Source: Hominiventricola filiformis (GTDB taxonomy: Bacteria > Bacillota > Clostridia > Lachnospirales > Lachnospiraceae). Taken from it: 64,000 bases of DNA. Below the pieces are notes generated by a model. It did no database searches. It was not told the origin of the DNA and saw nothing but the letters and a program-made list of their open reading frames with translations. Below are positions 50,104 through 58,143 of the stretch, in pieces (position 1 is the first letter of the stretch; every line of letters begins with the position of its first letter). The position numbers and the translations under genes were made by a program. Location: contig NZ_JAJEPS010000003.1 in assembly GCF_020686965.1 (NCBI RefSeq), forward strand, positions 1-64,000. Direction: 5' to 3'.

Positions 50104-50799
50104 TTAAACCGTTACTTTCGTTCCGGAAAATTTTCCCTTTAATGTATTCACAATGCTGTTCTCTTCATTTAACCCGAATACCATCATGGGCATCTTGTTC
50201 TCCATACACATAATGGAAGCGGTCAGATCCATCACTCCAAGCTTCTGATCGATGACGGTCTGGATGGAAATCTCGTCATATTTCTTTGCATCCGGATTCA
50301 GCTTCGGATCGCTGTCATAAATACCGTCCACTGCTTTTGCCAGCAGAATGACATCTGCTTCAATCTCAATGGCTCTGAGGGTTGTCGTGGTATCCGTAGA
50401 GAAATACGGATGTCCGGTTCCGCCTGCGAAGAAGGTTACCACGCCCTTCTCCAGACACTCTACCGCTGCATCCTTGGTAAACATCTCTGCCATAGGTCCC
50501 ATGGTGAACGGAGTAAATACCTTCGTCTTCATGCCGACACTACGGAAAATCTCGGACACGTAAATGCAGTTCATAACCGTTGCCAGCATTCCGATCTGGT
50601 CGGATTTGGTACGGTCAATGTTCTCGCTGGTTCTTCCGCGCCAGAAGTTGCCGCCGCCGATAACTACGCCTACCTGCACGCCGCTGTCGCAGACTTCCTT
50701 TACCTGTTTTGCCACCTGTACGCAGGTCGCCTCGTCAAAACCGGTGTGCTTCTCGCCTGCGAGAGCCTCACCGCTCAATTTCAGTAATACACGCTTCAT
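50104..50799 (-). CDS. pyrH: UMP kinase
   Basis: 231 residues from ATG 50799 after GAGGTG. Amino-acid-kinase fold: RVLLKLSGEAL, GVVIGGGNFWRG, the DQIGMLATVMN helix, FFAGGTGHPYFSTDT and ILLAKAVDGIYDSDPK. It phosphorylates UMP for pyrimidine nucleotide supply. A promoter lies inside the end of dtd. First gene of the pyrH-frr-uppS-cdsA-dxr-rseP run. Confidence 0.97.
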   Translation of the reverse strand: MKRVLLKLSGEALAGEKHTGFDEATCVQVAKQVKEVCDSGVQVGVVIGGGNFWRGRTSENIDRTKSDQIGMLATVMNCIYVSEIFRSVGMKTKVFTPFTMGPMAEMFTKDAAVECLEKGVVTFFAGGTGHPYFSTDTTTTLRAIEIEADVILLAKAVDGIYDSDPKLNPDAKKYDEISIQTVIDQKLGVMDLTASIMCMENKMPMMVFGLNEENSIVNTLKGKFSGTKVTV

Positions 50800-50866
50800 A
50801 TAGCACCTCTGTCTGTTTCTTTGCGGTACAGTTTGCATACTTTCACCGTCCGCTTACTCTGTCAAC

Positions 50867-50895
50867 ACTTTACCATAGATTCCCCATTTATGCAA
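50867..50895 (-). promoter_or_regulatory. pyrH operon promoter
   Basis: Minus strand TTGCAT (50895-50890), 17-bp spacer, TAAAGT (50872-50867), overlapping the last codons of dtd. Confidence 0.6.
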
Positions 50896-51337
50896 GCTGA
50901 TCGGAATCAAGAAGAATAGTAAAGGGTCCATCGTTTAAAAGCTCCACCTTCATGTCTGCACCGAACTCTCCGGTCTCCACGGTTTCTACCTGTTCCCGGC
51001 ATTCTGCAATGATGTACTCATACATTTCATTTGCCATGTCCGGCTTACCTGCCTTAATAAAGCTGGGACGGTTGCCATGCTTACAGTCCGCATACAGGGT
51101 AAACTGGGAAATCAAAAGGAGGCTTCCGCCTACTGTATGTATATCCAGATTGGTCTTGCCGTTCTCGTCCTCAAAAATGCGGAGTCCCAGCAGTTTTTTC
51201 ACCATTTTATCTGCGGTCTCTTTTGTGTCCTCATCAGACACGCCGATCAGCACCATAAATCCCTGTCCGATTTTTCCAATGACATTGCCGTCTACGGTTA
51301 CGGATGCATGAGTTACTCTCTGTACTACAAATCTCAT
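50888..51337 (-). CDS. dtd: D-aminoacyl-tRNA deacylase
   Basis: 149 residues, full length. The two active-site motifs are SQFTLYAD and NDGPFTI (family SQxTL and NxGP[VF]T). It hydrolyses D-aminoacyl-tRNA and also Gly-tRNA-Ala. It follows maf by 21 bp. Confidence 0.96.
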   Translation of the reverse strand: MRFVVQRVTHASVTVDGNVIGKIGQGFMVLIGVSDEDTKETADKMVKKLLGLRIFEDENGKTNLDIHTVGGSLLLISQFTLYADCKHGNRPSFIKAGKPDMANEMYEYIIAECREQVETVETGEFGADMKVELLNDGPFTILLDSDQLA

Positions 51338-51358
51338 CTTCTGTCTCCTTATGTTTCC

Positions 51359-51940
51359 TTATTTTCTAAGATCGATGCCTGCTGCCAGCACCTCCTGGTA
51401 GAGCCGCCCTACCGGGAGCCCTACCACATTATTATAATCACCTTCAATGCCGGATACATAAGCCGCAAACAGTCCCTGGATGCCGTAAGCACCGGCCTTA
51501 TCCATAGGTTCTCCACTTGCCACATAATCCCGGATCTGTTCTTCTGTCATGGGATAAACATGCACGTGAGTAGTCTCTGCAAAACAGATCTCTTTTTTCC
51601 TGACTCCATCCCGCAAAATAACCGTCACTCCGGTCAGTACCTGATGGGTCCGTCCCTGCAGCATCCGGATCATCCGCACGGCATCCTCCTGATCCTTTGG
51701 TTTTCCCAGGATTTCATGATCTGCCGCCACTACCGTATCTGCACCAATCACCACATCTCCGTCGGTCCGCGTTGCCACTTCCCGTGCTTTCTGCCGGGAC
51801 AGTTCTTTTACCGCCTCCTCCGGTACCGTGGTATTAATGATTTCTTCTCCCTCTGCTTTCACGATCTCAAAAGAAATTCCGACCTGTGCCAGCAGTTCTT
51901 TCCGTCTCGGTGAGCCGGAAGCAAGTATGATGTTTCTCAT
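51359..51940 (-). CDS. maf: Maf-family nucleotide pyrophosphatase
   Basis: 193 residues: LASGSPRRKELL at the N-terminus, GADTVV with the catalytic Asp, KPKDQEDAVRMIRMLQGRTHQVLTG and GKAGAYGIQG-like DKAGAYGIQG. Maf proteins hydrolyse dTTP, UTP or modified nucleotides and are linked to septum arrest. Gene order maf-dtd forms a small house-cleaning unit between eno and pyrH. Confidence 0.95.
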   Translation of the reverse strand: MRNIILASGSPRRKELLAQVGISFEIVKAEGEEIINTTVPEEAVKELSRQKAREVATRTDGDVVIGADTVVAADHEILGKPKDQEDAVRMIRMLQGRTHQVLTGVTVILRDGVRKKEICFAETTHVHVYPMTEEQIRDYVASGEPMDKAGAYGIQGLFAAYVSGIEGDYNNVVGLPVGRLYQEVLAAGIDLRK

Positions 51941-52013
51941 AGATTTCTCTCCTCGTAACTGTTACCGCTATTCAGTGTACCAATTCCCGGCCTGGATTGC
52001 AATCTATAATCTG

Positions 52014-53318
52014 TCACTCTTTTGCAAAAGGGTTCCGGTAGGAAGATAGTTCTCCCAGTTCCTCCTGAATCCGCAGCAGCTGGTTATATTTCTCCGTCCG
52101 CTCTGCCCGGCAGGGTGCCCCTGTCTTAATCTGTCCGGCACCAACCGCCACAGCAAGGTCTGCAATCATGCTCTCGCAGGTTTCTCCACTTCGATGGGAA
52201 ATAATTGTCCGGTAACCAGCCCTGTGTGCCATATGGATCGCATTGAGAGATTCTGTCAGCGTACCAATCTGATTGAGTTTAATCAAAATCGCATTGGCTG
52301 CTCCCAGCTGGATCCCGCAGGCCAGACGTTTTGTATTCGTCACAAAGAGATCATCCCCCACCAGCTGAAGCTTCTCGCCTAACCGTTCTGTCATAAGCTG
52401 CCAACCGTCCCAGTCATCTTCCGACAAACCATCCTCCACAGATACCAGTGGGTATTTTTCTGCCAGCGCTTCATAATAATCAATGAGATCTTCTGCACTT
52501 CTGCTCACCAGATGACCGCCTTCTTTCGCCTCGCCCGGAAATTCATACCGGCCGCTCTTCTCACTCACCAGTTCACTGGCTGCCGCATCCATGGCAAATA
52601 CAAAATCCGTTCCCGGTTCATATCCCGCTTCTTCCACAGCCTCTTTCAGATACCAGAATGCTTCCTCTGCATTTTTCAGATCCGGGGCAAATCCGCCCTC
52701 ATCTCCCACCGCTGCTGAAAGGCCTTCCTTTGCGAGCAGCAGTTTCAGTTTGTGATACACTTCTACTCCCATGCGCAGTCCTTCCCGGAAACAGCAGGCA
52801 CCCACCGGCATAATCATAAACTCCTGAAAATCCAGGGAATTGGCCGCATGACGTCCTCCATTTAAGACATTCATCATGGGAACCGGCATGACGTCCGTCC
52901 CCACTCCTCCCAGATACTGATAAAGAGGTACGCCAAGGGCTGCTGCTGCCGCTTTCGCCACCGCCGCAGACACCGCCAGAATGGCGTTTGCTCCCAGGTT
53001 GGACTTATTTTCCGTACCATCCGCATCGATCAGCAGATGGTCAATATACCCCTGATTCAAGGCATTTTCTCCCAGCAGTACATTGGCAATCTTTGTATTC
53101 ACATTGGAAATGGCTTTCTCCACGCCCAGTCCAAGGAACCGCTCCTGCCCATCCCGCAGCTCCACTGCTTCAAACCGCCCGGTAGATGCCCCTGAAGGAA
53201 CCGACGCCCGGCCTTTATGGATGCCGTCCAGAATAACTTCCGCTTCTACCGTAGGATTCCCTCTGGAATCCAGGATTTCTCTTGCGTAAATATAAGTGAT
53301 TGGCAGATACAGATTCAT
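52014..53318 (-). CDS. eno: enolase
   Basis: 434 residues. All catalytic positions are present: DSRGNPTVE, NGGRHAANSLDFQEF, GDEGGFAP, the metal ligands in FAMDAA, VEDGLSEDDW and GDDLF, LIKLNQIG, SHRSGET and IKTGAP. Some usually fixed neighbours differ (NGGRHAAN for NGGxHADN, SGETCESMIAD for SGETEDTxIAD), so it is a somewhat divergent enolase. It makes phosphoenolpyruvate. Its start codon follows a T-run, and its ribosome site (GAGGAGG) is buried in the stem of the preceding terminator. Confidence 0.95.
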   Translation of the reverse strand: MNLYLPITYIYAREILDSRGNPTVEAEVILDGIHKGRASVPSGASTGRFEAVELRDGQERFLGLGVEKAISNVNTKIANVLLGENALNQGYIDHLLIDADGTENKSNLGANAILAVSAAVAKAAAAALGVPLYQYLGGVGTDVMPVPMMNVLNGGRHAANSLDFQEFMIMPVGACCFREGLRMGVEVYHKLKLLLAKEGLSAAVGDEGGFAPDLKNAEEAFWYLKEAVEEAGYEPGTDFVFAMDAAASELVSEKSGRYEFPGEAKEGGHLVSRSAEDLIDYYEALAEKYPLVSVEDGLSEDDWDGWQLMTERLGEKLQLVGDDLFVTNTKRLACGIQLGAANAILIKLNQIGTLTESLNAIHMAHRAGYRTIISHRSGETCESMIADLAVAVGAGQIKTGAPCRAERTEKYNQLLRIQEELGELSSYRNPFAKE

Positions 53319-53365
53319 AAAAAAAGAACCTCCTCATACTGTTTTTGATAGTATGAGCAGGTTCT
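53319..53365 (-). terminator. terminator/RBS-sequestering hairpin before eno
   Basis: On the minus strand AGAACCTGCTCATACT pairs with AGTATGAGGAGGTTCT (one mismatch), nine-base loop, then TTTTTTT and directly the eno ATG. The 3' arm contains GAGGAGG. It can end the upstream transcript and, in readthrough RNA, hide the eno ribosome site. Confidence 0.8.
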
Positions 53366-53387
53366 TCTGCTTCTATTCCGGTTTGAA

Positions 53388-54755
53388 CTACTCAGCTGCA
53401 GTCAGGAACTCAGACTTCACATAGCCTTCTTTTCCATCCTGCTCAGTGCAGCGGATCTGTACCCACTCCTGAGATGCATCGCCCACAACCTCTACAGTCT
53501 CACCATTAGCAACCTTGGTCACAATGCTGCTGTCTGTGCTCGCTTCACTGCGGACATTAACAGAGCTTGCATTCACCTTCATGGTTACAGTCTCCGGCTC
53601 TGCAGGTTCTTCTTCAGCCGGCTGTTCTTCTTCCGGAGTTTCCTCCTCAGAAGAATCCGTCTCTTCTGTCTGCTGATTCTCAGCCTCGCTGCTGTCATCA
53701 GCGGAATCTCCATCCCCCTTAATGACAAGCTCTGCGTTTCCGTCTTCCTGTTCTTCTGTTGTCTGTGCCGGCTGCTCTGTATTTCCCTTATCTCTGTTCA
53801 GGAAGAAATATGCGCCCACTCCGATCACAGCAACAATCACCAGTGCAAGAACAATTCCGAGGATTACCATCTTCCGGTTATCATCTTCCAGATCCCAGTC
53901 GTAACGATCATCATCTTCGTCCTCGTCATAGGAATTCTCATCGTCATCCTCGTCATATTCATCATCTTCGTCCTCGTCATAGGAATTCTCATCGTCATCC
54001 TCGTCCTCAGACTCATCATCTTCTTCGTCTTCCGGCTCTTCCACTACCGGTACAGCTTTTTTCTTCTTCGGCTCTGCCGGCTCTACGTCCACATCTGCCA
54101 CAAAATACTCGAAATCATCTGCCTCTTTCACCGGCTCATCCAGAATACCGGCTGCTTTGGAAGCCTTTGCATAGACGCGGTCAATCCACTCTCCCTGTCC
54201 GGCAGAAAGAATCTGTCTGCACGCACCGAGAAGAAGAACTCTCCAGTCTGTCAGATAAGCAGCTGCGCTCTCCGGCTGATTTTTCGTCAGATTCGGAAGA
54301 AGGCTTCCTACTTTTCCAAGCTCTGTTTCCACCTTGTCTGTCGGAAGGCCAAAGATCTCAGCGATCTCCTCTGCCTGAAAATCATCCATATAGGACATTA
54401 CCAGCAGAATTCTGTGCAGAAGCGGCAGTGCTGCCGGAACTGCTGCCAGGGTACTCTCCTGACAACGCACTCCTTTTTTCTGTCCCTCCAGAAGGTGATG
54501 ATATGCCTTTCTCATCTCTCTGTAATATCTCTGCCAGAACCATTTCTCCGGATTCACCGGCAATGCGGCTTCATCCACATCCCCTAAGAATGCCGTATAG
54601 AACGCCTCCATGAAGTCTGCTGCCTGCTGATCATTCTGCAGTACCAGAAGACTCCGGCAATATACGTCTTCATAGGTGGCATCATATAATTTGCGGTAAC
54701 CCTGTTCCTCGCCTTTTTTCAGCTGCTCCAGGGCACGTCTCATCTCCAGTACCAT
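53388..54755 (-). CDS. ECF-sigma-like/acidic-repeat/membrane/SH3b protein
   Basis: 455 residues, not a known named protein to me. Residues 8-90 resemble sigma region 2 of ECF factors (LKKGEEQGYRKLYDATYEDVY; WFWQRYYREMRKAYHHLL) and 108-155 region 4 (LPLLHRILLVMSYMDDFQAEEIAEIFGLP). Then come a helical part, a strongly acidic stretch (241-292) with a 17-residue tandem repeat, one membrane helix (296-319), a Glu/Gln-rich external spacer and a bacterial SH3 domain (390-455: VNVRSEASTDSS, WVQIRCTEQDGKEGYVKSEFL). It would be anchored with the sigma-like part inside and a wall-sensing or ligand-binding part outside. It lies 13 bp after gpmI, cotranscribed with it, and ends at a terminator before eno. 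Confidence 0.8.
   Translation of the reverse strand: MVLEMRRALEQLKKGEEQGYRKLYDATYEDVYCRSLLVLQNDQQAADFMEAFYTAFLGDVDEAALPVNPEKWFWQRYYREMRKAYHHLLEGQKKGVRCQESTLAAVPAALPLLHRILLVMSYMDDFQAEEIAEIFGLPTDKVETELGKVGSLLPNLTKNQPESAAAYLTDWRVLLLGACRQILSAGQGEWIDRVYAKASKAAGILDEPVKEADDFEYFVADVDVEPAEPKKKKAVPVVEEPEDEEDDESEDEDDDENSYDEDEDDEYDEDDDENSYDEDEDDDRYDWDLEDDNRKMVILGIVLALVIVAVIGVGAYFFLNRDKGNTEQPAQTTEEQEDGNAELVIKGDGDSADDSSEAENQQTEETDSSEEETPEEEQPAEEEPAEPETVTMKVNASSVNVRSEASTDSSIVTKVANGETVEVVGDASQEWVQIRCTEQDGKEGYVKSEFLTAAE
53910..54005. repeat. two 45-bp direct repeats, 51-bp period
   Basis: Identical copies at 53910-53954 and 53961-54005 encode the acidic Asp/Glu/Tyr/Asn/Ser repeat (17 residues per unit) of the sigma-like/SH3b protein. 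Being in frame, the copy number can change without breaking the gene. Confidence 0.9.
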
Positions 54756-54768
54756 AAATACACCTGCC

Positions 54769-56310
54769 TTATTTTATAAGCAGAGATTTTCCTGTCATCT
54801 CTGCTGGCTGTTCCATTCCCATCAGTTCCAGAAGCGTCGGGATAATGTCTGCCAGGCATCCACCCTCACGCAGCTTGTATGCCGGATCTGCATTTACCAG
54901 AATGAACGGAACCGGGTTGGTAGTATGTGCGGTATACGGCTCGCCAGTCTCGTAATCTACCAGCTGCTCTGCGTTTCCGTGATCTGCACAGATGAACATC
55001 TGTCCGTCAACCTCTTTCAATGCTGCGACTGCTTTTCCAACGCACTCATCCACCACTTCAATTGCTTTAATTGCTGCAGATTCCACACCGGTATGTCCTA
55101 CCATATCCGGATTTGCAAAGTTGATAATAATTACATCGTACTTATTAGAACGAATTGCTTCGCACAGACGATCACACACTTCGTATGCACTCATCTCTGG
55201 CTGCAGATCGTAAGTTGCAACTTTCGGGGATTTTACAAGGATACGGTCCTCTCCTTTGTTTGGCTGCTCTACACCACCATTAAAGAAGAAGGTAACATGT
55301 GCATATTTCTCTGTCTCGGCGATACGGGCCTGGGTCTTTCCATGAGCTGCCAGATACTCACCGAAGGTATTGTGAAGTTCTACTTTCTTAAATGCAATGA
55401 TGGTATTCGGGATGGTTGCATCATACTGAGTGAAACATACGTAGGTCAGATCCAGCTTCTTCTCTCTTGCAAATCCATCAAACTCATCTGCGCAAAATGC
55501 TCTGGTAATCTCTCTTGCACGGTCCGGACGGAAGTTGAAAAAGATCACGGAATCTTTATCCTGAATGGTTGCTACCGGCTTGCCATCTTCCATGACAACG
55601 CTCGGTTTTACGAACTCATCATGTACTTCTTCTTTGTAAGAGTTTGCCACTGCACATACCGGACACTCTGCCGGAACGCCTTCGCCTTTGGTCAGCGCCT
55701 TGTAAGCCAGCTCTACGCGATCCCAGCGGTTATCACGGTCCATTGCATAATAACGGCCCATAACGGTAGCAATTTTACCAACGCCGATCTCTTTCATCTT
55801 ATCACTTAACTGTTTTACAAAATCTTTTCCGGATGCAGGGGGTGTGTCACGGCCATCAAGGAAGCAGTGAACGAAAACTTTCTCCAGCCCTTCACGTTTT
55901 GCCATTTCAAGAAGTGCATACAGATGCGTAATATGACTATGCACGCCGCCATCGGAAAGCAGACCATAAAGATGCAGGGAAGAATTGTTCTTCTTTGCAT
56001 TCTCCATAGCAGTCAGAAGTGCCTCATTTTTAAAGAAATCCCCATCCTGAATCTCTTTCGTAATTCTGGTCAGTTCCTGATATACAATGCGGCCAGCGCC
56101 CATATTCATATGTCCTACCTCAGAGTTACCCATCTGTCCGTCCGGAAGACCTACTGCCAGTCCACTGGCATTTCCTTTTACAAACGGATATTCTTTCATC
56201 AGCTGATCCATCACTGGGGTAGCTGCCTCCGCAATGGCATTTCCATCTTTTCTGTCATTCAGGCCATAGCCATCCAGAATCATCAGCACTGTTGGTTTCT
56301 TACTCATCAT
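54769..56310 (-). CDS. gpmI: 2,3-bisphosphoglycerate-independent phosphoglycerate mutase
   Basis: 513 residues, full length. The alkaline-phosphatase-type core has ILDGYGL, the phosphoserine site in GQMGNSEVGHMNMGAGR, and the manganese ligands in FNFRPDRARE, FANPDMVGHTG and CADHGNAEQ. It interconverts 3- and 2-phosphoglycerate. The ATG at 56310 follows AAGGAGAT. It has its own promoter at 56378-56406 and is followed by the sigma-like/SH3b gene. Confidence 0.97.
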   Translation of the reverse strand: MMSKKPTVLMILDGYGLNDRKDGNAIAEAATPVMDQLMKEYPFVKGNASGLAVGLPDGQMGNSEVGHMNMGAGRIVYQELTRITKEIQDGDFFKNEALLTAMENAKKNNSSLHLYGLLSDGGVHSHITHLYALLEMAKREGLEKVFVHCFLDGRDTPPASGKDFVKQLSDKMKEIGVGKIATVMGRYYAMDRDNRWDRVELAYKALTKGEGVPAECPVCAVANSYKEEVHDEFVKPSVVMEDGKPVATIQDKDSVIFFNFRPDRAREITRAFCADEFDGFAREKKLDLTYVCFTQYDATIPNTIIAFKKVELHNTFGEYLAAHGKTQARIAETEKYAHVTFFFNGGVEQPNKGEDRILVKSPKVATYDLQPEMSAYEVCDRLCEAIRSNKYDVIIINFANPDMVGHTGVESAAIKAIEVVDECVGKAVAALKEVDGQMFICADHGNAEQLVDYETGEPYTAHTTNPVPFILVNADPAYKLREGGCLADIIPTLLELMGMEQPAEMTGKSLLIK

Positions 56311-56337
56311 TTTATCTCCTTTATCATCTATCTATAG

Positions 56338-56406
56338 AGGCCTGTCGTCAGGACAAGCCTGTAACCAGCCATATGTCATTGTACATGAAGTACGTAGAAC
56401 ATGCAA
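56338..56406 (-). promoter_or_regulatory. gpmI promoter and leader hairpin
   Basis: Minus strand TTGCAT (56406-56401), 17-bp spacer, TACAAT (56383-56378). The leader then has AGGCTTGTC/GACAGGCCT (56360-56338), one G-U, ending about 28 bp before the ATG. Confidence 0.65.
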
Positions 56407-56434
56407 GCAATCACGACACGATTTCAGACATTTT

Positions 56435-57286
56435 TCACTGTTGTGCCGGTACTCTCGGCAAATCCGGATGTTCTCCGGACCATCCCATCTGAGGCAGTCC
56501 CCTCAGATACCATATATCTTCTTCCTTAATCGTAAACTCCGGCAATTCCAGATTCTGTCTCATTCGCTCCGGTACTGATGCCTTGGGAATCACGCCTATT
56601 CCAAGCTGCAGAAGAAATGTAAGCAGAAATTGCGCTGGTGATGTCTGATATTTCTCCGCCATTTTCTGAATCTGTTCCTGTTCCATAATCCTTCTTCTGC
56701 CCAACGGACTCCATGCCTGTACCTGAATCTGATGTTTTTTGCAGTAAGAAACAGCCGACTCCTGCAGATACCCCACATGCAGTTCTAACTGATCTACCAT
56801 CGGCTGAATCTCTGCTGTCTTACGGATATTTTCCAGATGATGGGGCAGGAAATTACTAACACCAATAGCACGTACCTTTCCTTCTTTATATAATTCTTCC
56901 AGTGCTCTCCAGCTCTCCCGGTCCAGTTCCTTCCAGTCTGCGAATTCTGGGTCCGGTTTTGGCCAATGCAGCAGAAACAGATCCAAATAATCTGTCTGCA
57001 GCCTTTCCAGAGACTCCTGAAAGCTTTTTTTCGTATTCTCATAACCCAGATCTGTCTTCCATACTTTCGAGGTAAGGAAGATCTCTTTTCTGGAAATACC
57101 ACTCCGGGTAATGGCTTTTCCTACCTGTTCTTCATTTTTGTAAGCGGCTGCCGTATCCAACAGACGGTATCCAGCCTCCAGTGCCTGGCTGATCACACAC
57201 TCATCACGTCCGTCAGTACTTTTATACGTACCAAATCCAATTTTCGGCATCTGTACACCGTTTGGCAGTTCAAAATAACTCCTCAT
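56435..57286 (-). CDS. aldo/keto reductase
   Basis: 283 residues from the second ATG (57286), seven bases after GAGGG; the first ATG is too close. The AKR tetrad is visible: Asp and Tyr in RLLDTAAAYKNE, Lys in LTSKVW, His in LLHWPKP; NADP-binding end IPKASVPERMRQNLE. It reduces small aldehydes or ketones, perhaps methylglyoxal formed near triose phosphates, but that role is guessed from place alone. It lies between tpiA and gpmI. Confidence 0.92.
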   Translation of the reverse strand: MRSYFELPNGVQMPKIGFGTYKSTDGRDECVISQALEAGYRLLDTAAAYKNEEQVGKAITRSGISRKEIFLTSKVWKTDLGYENTKKSFQESLERLQTDYLDLFLLHWPKPDPEFADWKELDRESWRALEELYKEGKVRAIGVSNFLPHHLENIRKTAEIQPMVDQLELHVGYLQESAVSYCKKHQIQVQAWSPLGRRRIMEQEQIQKMAEKYQTSPAQFLLTFLLQLGIGVIPKASVPERMRQNLELPEFTIKEEDIWYLRGLPQMGWSGEHPDLPRVPAQQ

Positions 57287-57302
57287 CTTCATCCCTCTTT
57301 TT

Positions 57303-57339
57303 TCTGTATATAAAGAGAGAGAAGGCCGCGCCTTCTCTC
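57303..57339 (-). terminator. tpiA terminator
   Basis: GAGAGAAGGC/GCCTTCTCTC with a three-base loop; the tail TCTTTATATA is an imperfect T-run, so partial readthrough into the reductase gene is likely. Confidence 0.7.
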
Positions 57340-57362
57340 CCCGTATTCATCTGCACGATGAC

Positions 57363-58112
57363 TTATTTCCAGTTTACAATTTTTCCGAAATCCGGTTTCA
57401 GAGCAGCGCCGCCTACCAGGCCGCCGTCGATATCCGGCTGTACAAACAGTTCCGGAGCAGTTGCAGCGTTTACAGATCCGCCGTACTGAATACGGATAGC
57501 TTCTGCAGTTGCCTCATCATAGATCTCTGCGATGCACTCACGGATGCCCTTGCATACTTCCTGAGCCTGCTCAGTAGTAGCGGTCTTTCCGGTTCCGATA
57601 GCCCAGATCGGCTCGTAAGCGATAACTGCGGTCTTAGCCTGCTCTGCAGTTACACCAAGAAAACCAACCTTAACCTGCTGACGGATAAAGTCCATGGTAA
57701 CACCCTGCTCTCTCTGAGTCAGAGTCTCGCCACAGCACATGATCGGGGTCAGGCCGTGCTCAAATGCTTTCAGCATTTTCTTATTAACAGTCTCGCTGGT
57801 CTCTGCGAAGTACTCTCTTCTCTCAGAGTGTCCAAGGATAACGTATTTTACACCTACATCAGTCAGCATGTTCGGGGAAATCTCTCCAGTGTAAGCACCT
57901 TTCTCCTCGAAGTACATGTTCTCTGCACCAACCTGGATATTGGAACCTTTTGCAGCTTCCATAACCGGAATGATGTCGATAGCCGGCACGCAGAATACTA
58001 CATCAGCATCCTCGGTAGCTACCAGCGGTTTTAAAGTGTTTACCAGTTCTACTGCCTCACTGGGAGTCATGTTCATTTTCCAGTTTCCAGCGATAATTTT
58101 CTTTCTTGCCAT
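57363..58112 (-). CDS. tpiA: triosephosphate isomerase
   Basis: 249 residues from the second ATG (58112), eight bases after GGAGG. IIAGNWKMN with the catalytic Lys, VILGHSERR with His and VIAYEPIWAIGTGK with Glu are all present. It interconverts glyceraldehyde 3-phosphate and DHAP. It follows pgk by 31 bp. Confidence 0.98.
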   Translation of the reverse strand: MARKKIIAGNWKMNMTPSEAVELVNTLKPLVATEDADVVFCVPAIDIIPVMEAAKGSNIQVGAENMYFEEKGAYTGEISPNMLTDVGVKYVILGHSERREYFAETSETVNKKMLKAFEHGLTPIMCCGETLTQREQGVTMDFIRQQVKVGFLGVTAEQAKTAVIAYEPIWAIGTGKTATTEQAQEVCKGIRECIAEIYDEATAEAIRIQYGGSVNAATAPELFVQPDIDGGLVGGAALKPDFGKIVNWK

Positions 58113-58143
58113 TTTCATAGCCTCCTGAATTGTTTATTAAAAC

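Noticed and set aside
53910..54005. CRISPR-like or mobile repeat
   Set aside because: Two in-frame copies within one gene encoding an acidic linker; no spacers and no further copies.
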